Assembly (NCBI RefSeq): GCF_902830275.1
Contig: NZ_CADESW010000004.1
Coordinates: forward strand, 248,001 to 312,000
Length of the DNA stretch: 64,000 nucleotides
Direction: 5' to 3'
From: Burkholderia stagnalis
GTDB lineage: Bacteria; Pseudomonadota; Gammaproteobacteria; Burkholderiales; Burkholderiaceae
A model generated the notes under the pieces. That model worked only from the letters and a program-made list of their open reading frames with translations, made no database searches and was not told the DNA's origin. Positions 8,777 to 16,986 of the stretch are shown piece by piece. The first letter of the stretch is position 1; every line of letters begins with the position of its first letter. Made by a program: the position numbers and the translations under genes.

Positions 8777-10237
8777 TTACTTGCTGCAGGCGCCCAGGTC
8801 CTTCCACACCTTGCCGGTGTGGTCGGCGCCCGTCGAGGCCGGATTGCCCGGAACCTCGTTCTGGGTCCACCAGCGCGCCTCGTACGTGCGGCCGTCGTGC
8901 TGCACCTTCGCGCCGCCCGTGTAGGCCGTGCCCTGCTTCCACTGCGCCTGGCACTGCGCGCCTTCGCCGCCGCCCGCTTCACCGGTCAGCTTGAACGTGG
9001 CGGTTTCCTGCATCAGCTTGCCGCCGTCGATCTGCGACGTTGCCACGGCCGTGTGGTTACCGGCCTTCGCGTTCGCGATGTCGACGTTCACGTCGCCCTG
9101 CATGCGCATCGTCGACGACTTCGAGCCGACCATCGAGTTCGACGCGTCGTACACCTTGACGGTGACGTTCGTGTCCTTTGCGTGGTTGAACTTCAGGAAG
9201 AATTTCGCGGTGGCCTTGCCGTTCTGGATCTTGAACTCGCCGTTGTTCGAGATGCTGAAGCCCTCGTCGATGCCGCCTTCCGGCTTGTGTTCGATCGTCG
9301 TCTCGGTGCGCACGATGCCGCTGCTGCTCTTCGAGAACACGTCGTTCTTGCCGAGCGACGGCTCGATGCGGCCGTCGCGCTCGACGCCGGCGATCAGGTT
9401 CGCCGCCTGCGTACGATTGATTTCCTTCGCGAGCAGCATCGGCCACATGTTGCGCTCGCCCTGCTGTGCGGAGCCGATCGTCACCGTGGTCTTCATCGAC
9501 GGCACTTCGCCGCCCGACTTGAACACGCGGTTCATGACCTTGTCGCCGGCCTTCAGGTCCATCGTCGGTGCGATGCTGCCGACGTTCGACCAGCTCGGCT
9601 TGCCCGGATCGGTCGCGCCGCCGTCATCGGTGATGTTGAGGTCGGCCACGTTGTAGAACATGCCGGCCGTGTCGCCGACGTGCCACGTCGTCAGCATCAC
9701 GTGATGGCCCTTCTTGTCCGACGGAATCGTGCAGTTGTGCGGGCCGATCTCGTCGGCCTTCTTCATCCCGCCGTCGATCGTGCAGAACGGCGTCAGGTCG
9801 AACTGGTCGCGCGTGAGCTTCGCGTTCGGATTCCAGCCCTGCTTCGTCAGGTAGTACTTGAAATCCTTCGTCACGTGCGGCGCGGTGAACGTCCACTTGA
9901 ACTTCTGCGCGCCCGGCTTGATGTCGTTGATCTTCCAGCGATCGACGGCCTGCTCGTTGAGCTCGCTGAACTGCGTCACGCCGCCGCTCGCGATCTCGCC
10001 GTCCGGCGCGCCCGCTGCCGGGAAGCCCTGCTTGCCTTCGATGCTTTGCGGTTCATAGGTGACCGAACCGCAGTTGAAGTTTTCGATCTTGCCCGACTTC
10101 GAGCTGCACAGCAGGTTGCGCGACGGCGGCTCCGACAGGTAGCCATGCGCAAATGCGGCTTGCGCGAAGAACATCGACGCACAGGCCACGAGCGGCGACA
10201 GGGTAAGGAGGGTCTTTTTCGAAGTTCGGGTTCTCAT
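8777..10237 (-). CDS. gbpA: GbpA-like chitin-binding lytic polysaccharide monooxygenase (AA10)
   Basis: A 486-residue secreted protein. After a signal peptide ending AQAAFA the mature protein begins with His31 (HGYLSEPPSR), the copper histidine-brace residue of AA10 enzymes. The second brace His is probably in the GPHNC region. The AA10 domain runs to about 215, then come GbpA domains 2 and 3 (about 220-420). A C-terminal CBM5/12-type chitin-binding module follows (AYTGGAKVQHDGRTYEARWW). The architecture matches Vibrio cholerae GbpA. It oxidatively cleaves chitin, or acts as an adhesin on GlcNAc surfaces. It is divergent from the chitinase gene, so they probably share a control region. Confidence 0.93.
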   Translation of the reverse strand: MRTRTSKKTLLTLSPLVACASMFFAQAAFAHGYLSEPPSRNLLCSSKSGKIENFNCGSVTYEPQSIEGKQGFPAAGAPDGEIASGGVTQFSELNEQAVDRWKINDIKPGAQKFKWTFTAPHVTKDFKYYLTKQGWNPNAKLTRDQFDLTPFCTIDGGMKKADEIGPHNCTIPSDKKGHHVMLTTWHVGDTAGMFYNVADLNITDDGGATDPGKPSWSNVGSIAPTMDLKAGDKVMNRVFKSGGEVPSMKTTVTIGSAQQGERNMWPMLLAKEINRTQAANLIAGVERDGRIEPSLGKNDVFSKSSSGIVRTETTIEHKPEGGIDEGFSISNNGEFKIQNGKATAKFFLKFNHAKDTNVTVKVYDASNSMVGSKSSTMRMQGDVNVDIANAKAGNHTAVATSQIDGGKLMQETATFKLTGEAGGGEGAQCQAQWKQGTAYTGGAKVQHDGRTYEARWWTQNEVPGNPASTGADHTGKVWKDLGACSK

Positions 10238-10553
10238 CTGATTCCGTTTGGTTGAAAGTTGAAATTTGAATGGTGAATGCTTCGTTCGACGAATCGCGAG
10301 CGACCGCCGGAATGTGCGTCACGCATGCTTCGGTTGACGAAACGCCGGATGCAGTATCGTCAGGCGCCGCGCATCGACGTATCTTTCTGAACGATCTCTC
10401 AAAGATGCGCGGCGCCACCGCCCGGCGCTTGCCTTCTCGCGCACCGTCTTCACATGGCCCGCTTTTAGATTGCGTTGAGATTCGTTGCCGCCGTTGCGTC
10501 CAGGAAAAAGAATGTGCCCACTTCCCCGGTACTTTTTTTCAACCCAAGGATGG
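10238..10553. promoter_or_regulatory. Divergent control region of gbpA and chitinase
   Basis: 316 bp without a convincing gene between two divergently transcribed chitin-degradation genes. It is visibly less GC-rich than the flanks in places and must hold both promoters. TTGACG occurs at about 10333, but I could not pair it with a convincing -10 box, so no promoter is called. An AAGGA ribosome-binding site ends it before the chitinase ATG. Confidence 0.55.
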
Positions 10554-13454
10554 ATGGCTATCAAATTGAGATCGAATAAACGTACTCCCGGCATCGTGAT
10601 TCGACGCCGCTCGCTGCGTCGTGCGCACGTTGCCTATGCGGCCCTCGCGGCGGCCAGCGCACTGAGCTTCGCGAACGCTGCTTTCGCCGCGCCCGGCAAA
10701 CCCAGCCTGAAGCAATACGAAATCACGTCGAAGCCGCACGGCTTCGTCGAAATCGACATGCAGAAGGCCGGCGTCGCGCCGTACAAGGACATCGTCAAGC
10801 TGAACAAGAAGGTCGACGTGCCGCTGCCGTTCGACATCTGGAGCAACGGCACCGCCGTGAAGGCGGTCGCGTTGGTCAACGGCGTCGTCGATCCCGCTTC
10901 CGAGGTCAGGATGACGCCCGGCGGCACGCAAAGCGGCCAGGTGGTCGCGAACGTGAAGACGCCCGGCGTGAAGAAGATGCAGGTGCGCGTGATCGACGCC
11001 AACGGCGCGTCGACCGACAGCGCGCCGCTCGACGTGATCGTGTTCGACACGATTCCCGAGCTCGCGGACGACCTGCCCGACAACGCGAGCAAGACCCACA
11101 AGCCGTATGCGAACACGTCCGGCTCGGTCGTCGGCACGTACTTCGCGACCTGGTCGATCTACGACCGCAAGTTCAACGTCGACAACGTGCCGGTCGAGAA
11201 CCTCACGCACATGCTGTACGGCTTCATCCCGATCTGCGGCGGCGCGGCCGTGAATGCATCGCTCGCGAAGGACCTGCCGGGCTCGTTCAACACGCTGCTG
11301 CAGAGCTGCAAGGGCCTGCCCGACTACAGCGTCGCGATCCACGACACCTATGGCGAGATGGCCAAGGCGTTGCCGGGCCAGACCGCGAACTCGAAGCTCA
11401 AGGGCGTGCTCGGCCAGATGATGGCCGCGAAGAAGCGCAACCCGAACCTGAAGATCCTGCCGTCGATCGGCGGCTGGACGCTGTCCGACCCGTTCTTCCA
11501 GATGCACGATCAGGCGAAGCGCAAGGTGTTCGTCGATTCGACCGAACAGCTGCTGCGCACGTGGAAATTCTTCGACGGCGTCGACATCGACTGGGAATTC
11601 CCGGGCGGCAAGGGCGTGAACCCGTCGCTCGGCGATCCGGCGAAGGACGGCCAGCTGTACGTGACGCTGATGAAGGAACTACGGCAGATGCTCGACAAGC
11701 TGTCGCAGGAAACCGGCAGGACCTATGAACTGACGTCGGCGATCGGCGCGGGCAAGGACAAGATCGACGTGGTGAACTACAAGGAAGCCACGAAGTACAT
11801 GGACTACATCTTCGACATGACGTACGACTACTACGGTGCGTTCAGTCTGACGGAGCTGGGCCATCAAACCGCGCTGCACGCGCCGAACTGGAAGCCGGAC
11901 ACCGCGTACACGACGGACAACTCGATCAGGGCGCTGCTCGCGCAGGGCGTCGATCCGAAGAAGCTGGTGGTCGGCGCGGCGGCATATGCGCGCGGCTGGA
12001 ACGGCGTGCACGGCTACGCCGACGGCAATCCGTTCACCGGCACGGCGACGGGGCCGCACAAGGGCCAGTGGGAACCGGGCATCCTCGATTACAAGAAGCT
12101 CAAGGCGGAGATGATCGGGCCGAACAACGCCGGCATCAACGGCTACGAGTACCACTACGATCAGACGGCCGAAGCGCCGTACGTATTCAACAAGAGCACC
12201 GGCGAACTCCTCACCTTCGACGACGAACGCTCCGTCCTCGCAAAGGGCGACTATGTGCGCGCGAATCAACTGGGCGGCCTGTTCTCGTGGGAAATCGACG
12301 CGGACAACGGCGACATCCTGAATGCGATGCACAAGGGCCTCGGCCACGGCGACGCAGGCGGTGGCGGCGGCGGTGCCGAGAACCATCCGCCGGTCGCGAA
12401 TGCCGGCGCCGACATGACGGTCACCGGGCCGCAGACGGTCACGCTCGACGCGTCGAAGTCGCGCGATCCCGACGGCGACAAGCTGAGCTTCAAGTGGGAA
12501 CAGGTCGGCGGCGATCCGCTGAAGCTTGCCAATGCAGCAAGCGCGAAGGCGAGCGTCGACATTCCGTCGGTCAGGCAGGACACGAAATACACGTTCCGCG
12601 TGACGGTCGCCGATCCGGCCGGCCTGAAGGATACGGCGCAGGTCGTCGTGACTGCGCAGGCAGATGCGACGATCGAGCCGCCGCCCAAGGAAAACCGTCC
12701 GCCGGTCGCGCAGCTCGGTGGCCCGGCAACGGCGGAAGCCGGCCAGGCCGTGACGCTGTCGGCCGAGAAATCGACCGACCCGGACGGCGACAAGCTGAGC
12801 TTCAAGTGGAACGTCCCGAACGGCATCGACGCGAAGCCGGCCGGCGCAACGCTGAGCTTCACCGCGCCTGAACTCGCGAAGGACCAGTCGTTCACGTTCT
12901 CGGTCGCGGTCAGCGACGGCAAGCTGTCGAGCACGGCGAAGCACACCGTCGTCGTGAAGGCGAAGGATGCGGGCGGCGGCGAAGGCGGCGGCAACGGTGG
13001 CGGCGAAGGCGGCAAGCATCCGGCGTACAAGGCCGGCACGCAGTACAACGCCGGCGACATCGTGTCGAACCTCGGCAAGCTGTACCAGTGCAAGCCGTTC
13101 CCGTACAGCGGCTGGTGCTCCGGCGCGCCGACCGCGTACGAACCGGGCAAGGGCTTCGCGTGGAACGACGCGTGGACGCTTTACGGCGATGACGAAGGCG
13201 GTGGTGGTGGCGGTGGCGGCAACGGCGGTGGCAACGGCGGTGGCAACGGCGGCGGCGAAGGCGGCAACGGCGGCGATCACCCGCAGTACAAGGAAGGCAC
13301 GAAGTACAACGCCGGCGACATCGTATCCAACAACGGCAAGCTGTACCGCTGCAAGCCGTTCCCGTACACCAACTGGTGCTCGATGGCGGCCTGGGCTTAC
13401 GAACCGGGCAAGGGCACCGCATGGGACCAGGCATGGGAGGAACACAAGGAGTAA
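10554..13454 (+). CDS. Secreted GH18 chitinase with PKD and chitin-binding modules
   Basis: A 966-residue endo/exo-chitinase. A long basic N-region and signal peptide (ending ANAAFAAP) precede an N-terminal Ig-like domain (about 45-165) and a GH18 barrel (about 185-595). The barrel has the catalytic motif DGVDIDWEF (about 342-350; the last Glu is the acid) and the SxGG motif PSIGGWTL. Two PKD domains follow (from about 611 and 713), then a Gly-rich linker and two CBM5/12 modules (from about 822 and 909) separated by a poly-Gly/Asn linker. ATG 10554 was chosen for its AAGGA site and signal peptide; an upstream in-frame start at 10485 would add 23 residues. It works with the neighbouring LPMO on crystalline chitin. 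Confidence 0.95.
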   Translation: MAIKLRSNKRTPGIVIRRRSLRRAHVAYAALAAASALSFANAAFAAPGKPSLKQYEITSKPHGFVEIDMQKAGVAPYKDIVKLNKKVDVPLPFDIWSNGTAVKAVALVNGVVDPASEVRMTPGGTQSGQVVANVKTPGVKKMQVRVIDANGASTDSAPLDVIVFDTIPELADDLPDNASKTHKPYANTSGSVVGTYFATWSIYDRKFNVDNVPVENLTHMLYGFIPICGGAAVNASLAKDLPGSFNTLLQSCKGLPDYSVAIHDTYGEMAKALPGQTANSKLKGVLGQMMAAKKRNPNLKILPSIGGWTLSDPFFQMHDQAKRKVFVDSTEQLLRTWKFFDGVDIDWEFPGGKGVNPSLGDPAKDGQLYVTLMKELRQMLDKLSQETGRTYELTSAIGAGKDKIDVVNYKEATKYMDYIFDMTYDYYGAFSLTELGHQTALHAPNWKPDTAYTTDNSIRALLAQGVDPKKLVVGAAAYARGWNGVHGYADGNPFTGTATGPHKGQWEPGILDYKKLKAEMIGPNNAGINGYEYHYDQTAEAPYVFNKSTGELLTFDDERSVLAKGDYVRANQLGGLFSWEIDADNGDILNAMHKGLGHGDAGGGGGGAENHPPVANAGADMTVTGPQTVTLDASKSRDPDGDKLSFKWEQVGGDPLKLANAASAKASVDIPSVRQDTKYTFRVTVADPAGLKDTAQVVVTAQADATIEPPPKENRPPVAQLGGPATAEAGQAVTLSAEKSTDPDGDKLSFKWNVPNGIDAKPAGATLSFTAPELAKDQSFTFSVAVSDGKLSSTAKHTVVVKAKDAGGGEGGGNGGGEGGKHPAYKAGTQYNAGDIVSNLGKLYQCKPFPYSGWCSGAPTAYEPGKGFAWNDAWTLYGDDEGGGGGGGGNGGGNGGGNGGGEGGNGGDHPQYKEGTKYNAGDIVSNNGKLYRCKPFPYTNWCSMAAWAYEPGKGTAWDQAWEEHKE

Positions 13455-13552
13455 GCCGAACAACCTGCCAGATCCGGCCGGCGGCGCCGTCGCGGCGCCC
13501 CGGCCGATGTGAAACCCGCGTCTCCCGACGCACAACGGCCGATGCCGGTATC

Positions 13553-13583
13553 GCCCTCGCCTCGCGCGAGGGCGTTTTCGTTT
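13553..13583 (+). terminator. Rho-independent terminator after chitinase
   Basis: An 8-bp GC stem (13553-13560 with 13566-13573, five-base loop) is followed by GTTTTCGTTT, about 100 bp after the chitinase stop. Nothing else is seen between 13455 and 13667. Confidence 0.7.
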
Positions 13584-13667
13584 CCGCCGCCGGCGATGTT
13601 TCAATCCCGGCCGGACGTCAATGCATCCCACGCCCACGCCCACGCCGGCGCTCCGGCCCTTCGCCGG

Positions 13668-15983
13668 TCACGCGTCGTCAAGCGTTTCCGCAATGGTTTT
13701 CGGCAAACGCACGGTGAAGCGGCTGCCCTGCCCCGGCGTCGACGTCACGTCGACCGATCCGCCGTGGCGCTCGATCACCGCCTTCACGAACGGCAGCCCG
13801 AGGCCGACCCCGCGACTCGCGTCGCGATACATGCCGTCGACCTGAAAGAACGGCTCGAACAACCGCGGCATCGCGTCGGCCGGGATGCCGATCCCCTGGT
13901 CCTGCACCGCCACCGACACCTGCCGGTCGTCGGCGTCGATCCACACGTCGACGGCCGTCTCCTCGGCCGAGTACTTGATCGCGTTGTCGAGCAGGTTGGC
14001 CAGCGCGCGCAACAGCATGTCGCGATTGCCGAGCACGAACACGTCGTCGCCGTCGTAATGCGGGCCCTCGACGCGGATCCGCTTCCCGTTCGCGCTGTGC
14101 CAGACCTGATCGACCGCTTCCGCGGCCAGATCGTTCGCCGATACCGGCACGTACGCACGCGTATCGAGGTGCTCGGCGCGCGACAACTGGGTGAAATCCT
14201 GCGCGACGCGCAGGCTGTAGTCGACGAGCTTGTGCAGGTCGGCCAGGAAATCCTCGTCGATCGTGCCGTCGGCCTGGTTGCGCTCCTCGAGCAGCGACAG
14301 CACCGTCGAGAGCGGGTTGCGCAGGTCGTGCGCCATGTGCCGCAGCGTCAGCCGGTCGCTTTCGACCGCGGCCTTGACGTTGTGGATGTCGACGATGCAG
14401 ATCATGCTCGCCGTCGAACTGTGCCGGTCGCCGTCGCCGAACGGCGTCACCATCATCATCTGCGTACGCCCGTTCAGCGCCAGCTCGACCGAGTGAATCT
14501 TGCCGGTCGCCTTCGCGGTCAGCACTTCGTCGCGCGCGATCGCCAGCACGCGCCGTACCGCCTCGTCGCCGTCGGCGTCGAGCGTCTCGAGCATCGCGCG
14601 GCCGCGTGCATTGCACATCAGCAGCTCGCCGTGCTGTTCGACGAAGATCGGATAAGGCAGCGTCTCGATCATGTCGACATAGGCCGTCTGCCACGCGCGA
14701 ATGCGCTGCATCGCGATCTCGACTTCATCTTTCGTCGGCATCGCGGCATCGGCGCCTGCCGCGTGCGGCAAGCCGACGAACGCGTGATTGCCGGCAAGCC
14801 CGCGCAGCATCTCGTATTCGTTCAGCAGGAACGCCCGCAGGCTGCCGGCGCGCCGCCAGCCGCTCACCGCGAAAATCAATACACACACGGCGAGCAACGG
14901 CCCGAGCGGCGTCCAGTACGACCAATGCAGGAGCAGCACCAGTTCGGCGGCGACGAACGTGGCCAGCCACCCGATCGCGAATGCGTACATGCGCCAGCCC
15001 GGCACCAGCATGCAGATCAGCAGCATCACCGTCGCGACCACGATGCTGACGGCAACCTGGATCGCCGCCGGCTCGCGCGACAGGATGTGGCCGTCGAGCA
15101 GCGCCTGCGTCACCAGCGCGTCGACCTCGACGCGCCGCAGCCGTCCGCCCTCCGACATCGACAGGTCGTACACACCGGAAAGATCGGACATCGCGTCGCC
15201 GATGAAGACGATGCGGCCATGCCACGCCGACTCGGGGATGCGCCCCTTCAGCACGTCGACGTACGAATAGCGATCGAGGTTGAAGCGTGTCGGCAGGAAC
15301 AGCGCGAGCGAGCGCGCTTCGATGCGCCCCAGCCAGGACACGTGATCCTGCACGTGCAGGCGCACGTCGCCGGCCGGCAGCGACGCGCCCGCAACGTGGA
15401 TCGCCTGCAGCGCGACATGCGGCAGCTCGCCGTCCGAATTGTCCGTCCGGACATACGGCACGATGCCCTGCACCAGATAGTCGCTGCCGAGCACGACGCT
15501 GCGCTGGCCGACGGCCGCCGCCGCGCCGCGCAATTGCGGCGCGGGCAGCAGCACAGTGTCGGCACGCGTGCCCTCCGGCGAAACGTGGGCGGGCAGCACG
15601 ACGCGCCCTTGCCGCGCGATCGCGGCCACGAGTGCATCGTCGCCGCGCGCCGGGCCGAACATCGTCATGTCGAGCACGACGCTCGATGCGCCGCCGAGCC
15701 GATCGAGCACCTGCGCATGGGACGTCCGTGCATAGCTCGCGCCGCCGCCCAGTTCGGCGATCGTCTTCTTGTCGATCGAGATGACGACGACATCGTCGCG
15801 CTCGCCGTAATCGACGCAGGTCGCAACCAGATTCCAGTACAGGCGGTCGAGCGGCGACAGCAGCGTCTCGGCGGCCGGCGTACAACTGAGCGCCGCCAGC
15901 AACGCAACGCCGGCCGTAAGCGGCCATACGGCGGGCCGCACGGATATCGCTATTTTCCAGACTCGATTGAGCCAGTCAGGCAT
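13668..15983 (-). CDS. CHASE2-domain sensor histidine kinase
   Basis: A 771-residue membrane kinase. An N-terminal transmembrane helix (about 20-45) and a periplasmic CHASE2 domain (about 50-310, with VVISIDKKTIAELGG and RIVFIGDAMSDLSGVYD) lead to three transmembrane helices (about 325-400). A PAS-like segment follows (YPIFVEQHGELLMCNARGR), then a HisKA box MAHDLRNPLS (phospho-acceptor His about 550), and a HATPase_c domain with NLLDNAIKYS, DQGIGIP and GVGLGLPFVK. CHASE2 senses an unknown extracellular signal. No response regulator lies beside it, so it is an orphan kinase here. Confidence 0.93.
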   Translation of the reverse strand: MPDWLNRVWKIAISVRPAVWPLTAGVALLAALSCTPAAETLLSPLDRLYWNLVATCVDYGERDDVVVISIDKKTIAELGGGASYARTSHAQVLDRLGGASSVVLDMTMFGPARGDDALVAAIARQGRVVLPAHVSPEGTRADTVLLPAPQLRGAAAAVGQRSVVLGSDYLVQGIVPYVRTDNSDGELPHVALQAIHVAGASLPAGDVRLHVQDHVSWLGRIEARSLALFLPTRFNLDRYSYVDVLKGRIPESAWHGRIVFIGDAMSDLSGVYDLSMSEGGRLRRVEVDALVTQALLDGHILSREPAAIQVAVSIVVATVMLLICMLVPGWRMYAFAIGWLATFVAAELVLLLHWSYWTPLGPLLAVCVLIFAVSGWRRAGSLRAFLLNEYEMLRGLAGNHAFVGLPHAAGADAAMPTKDEVEIAMQRIRAWQTAYVDMIETLPYPIFVEQHGELLMCNARGRAMLETLDADGDEAVRRVLAIARDEVLTAKATGKIHSVELALNGRTQMMMVTPFGDGDRHSSTASMICIVDIHNVKAAVESDRLTLRHMAHDLRNPLSTVLSLLEERNQADGTIDEDFLADLHKLVDYSLRVAQDFTQLSRAEHLDTRAYVPVSANDLAAEAVDQVWHSANGKRIRVEGPHYDGDDVFVLGNRDMLLRALANLLDNAIKYSAEETAVDVWIDADDRQVSVAVQDQGIGIPADAMPRLFEPFFQVDGMYRDASRGVGLGLPFVKAVIERHGGSVDVTSTPGQGSRFTVRLPKTIAETLDDA

Positions 15984-16437
15984 GGGATGGCATTCCTCGT
16001 TATTGTTTTATTCGCCCGAGGTCACTGCGTCCGCGCGCGCCCTGAATGGTCGCGGCGGTCGGCCGCTGGCCTCGTCGCACACGTGATCCCGCCACGCGGC
16101 TATTCAGGCGCGCTCGGGCCCTTAAAAATACAACCGCGCCGCATTCGGCCGCGGGTTGGCAGCCGCCATGTTGCCCGAATAATCTTGATTTTTTTGGGGT
16201 GACGGATTCATTTCCCCCTTGTCCCATAACAAATCGCATTTTTTCGTACTCGTCCCATGCGCCATCACCCGGCGCGGCGCGCAAAACACTTCAGCGAACG
16301 GCGGACGGCGGTTGACTCGCGTCAATTCGGAACAGACGCTGCGCTGGAATATCGCCGCGAAATGGGGGATCCCGTCGGAGGATGAGCAGTCGTTCGGCAA
16401 GGGGCCGTGCTTTTTTCATCCTTTTGATGAAATTGTG
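15984..16437. other. Gene-free stretch upstream of the tRNA-Leu promoter
   Basis: About 450 bp with no ORF I trust. It must hold the promoter of the CHASE2 kinase, which reads left. The part from about 16120 to 16450 is more AT-rich than the flanks (for example TTGATTTTTTTGGGG near 16185). No repeat or RNA gene is recognised. Confidence 0.5.
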
Positions 16438-16465
16438 TTGACAGCCCCTTCGAACACGCTATAAT
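16438..16465 (+). promoter_or_regulatory. Consensus sigma-70 promoter of tRNA-Leu copy 1
   Basis: TTGACA (16438-16443) and TATAAT (16460-16465) are both perfect consensus hexamers with a 16-bp spacer, 35 bp before the tRNA 5' end. The second tRNA-Leu has the same arrangement. Confidence 0.88.
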
Positions 16466-16500
16466 CGCATTCTTTCGCGATGCAGCAACAAGCGAAACGT

Positions 16501-16587
16501 GCCCAGGTGGCGGAATTGGTAGACGCACTAGGTTCAGGTCCTAGCGGTGGCAACACCGTGGAGGTTCGAGTCCTCTCCTGGGCACCA
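16501..16587 (+). tRNA. tRNA-Leu(CAG), copy 1
   Basis: An 87-nt tRNA with an encoded CCA end. The acceptor stem GCCCAGG pairs with CCTGGGC, the anticodon stem-loop CTAGG-TTCAGGT-CCTAG gives anticodon CAG, a long variable arm (GGTGGCAACACC) marks a class II tRNA, and the T arm is GAGGTTCGAGTCCTC. It reads CUG, a heavily used leucine codon at this GC content. It is identical to the copy at 35714. Confidence 0.97.
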
Positions 16588-16940
16588 TCTGTTTTTTGAA
16601 AGGCCGGCTATATGCCGGCCTTTCTCATTTCTGCGCCCGGGACGCAAAGCGCTTGCGTGCTTTGCGTGAGGACTCGAAAGGCTGCGCTTGTAAGCGCAGC
16701 CGGGGTCGCCTCGTGTGACCGAGTCCTCTCCTGGGCGCCATCTGTTTTGAAAAGGTCGGCTTCGTGCCGGCCTTTTTCATTTTCAGCCCAGGAAGCAAAG
16801 CGCCTGCGCACTTGCGTGAGGACCCGAAAGGCTGCCTTGCAAGCGCAGCCGGGGTCGCGCCCGTGTGACCGAGTCCCCTCCCGGGCACCAGCTGTTTTAA
16901 GAAGGTCGGCTTCTAGCCGGCCTTTTTTCATTTCTGCGCC
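16561..16940 (+). repeat. Tandem array of tRNA-Leu 3' ends plus terminators (left copy)
   Basis: The true tRNA 3' end (to 16587) is followed by two degenerate copies of the last about 24 nt (16717-16740 and 16867-16890), each still ending in GGGC(G/A)CCA. Each is followed by TCTGTTTT or GCTGTTTT and a GGCCGGC-type hairpin. Between them lies an AAAGCGC...GCTTTGCG hairpin region. The period is 150-153 bp. I see no protein gene here. Confidence 0.85.
16599..16626 (+). terminator. Terminator of tRNA-Leu copy 1
   Basis: A perfect 10-bp stem AAAGGCCGGC/GCCGGCCTTT (16599-16608 with 16614-16623, loop TATAT) followed by CTC; a T run also precedes it. Related hairpins follow each degenerate tRNA tail. 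Confidence 0.8.
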
Positions 16941-16986
16941 CGATGGCAAAAAGCCCGCAAAAGCGGACTCCCTGCTACGGATGCCA

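Noticed and set aside
13509-16202. 897-codon plus-strand frame opposite the histidine kinase
   Set aside because: The kinase domains on the minus strand are intact; the plus frame is low-complexity Arg/His/Asp sequence without homology by eye.
16561-16940. CRISPR array
   Set aside because: The repeat units are about 150 bp, contain tRNA tails and hairpins, and lack short unique spacers.
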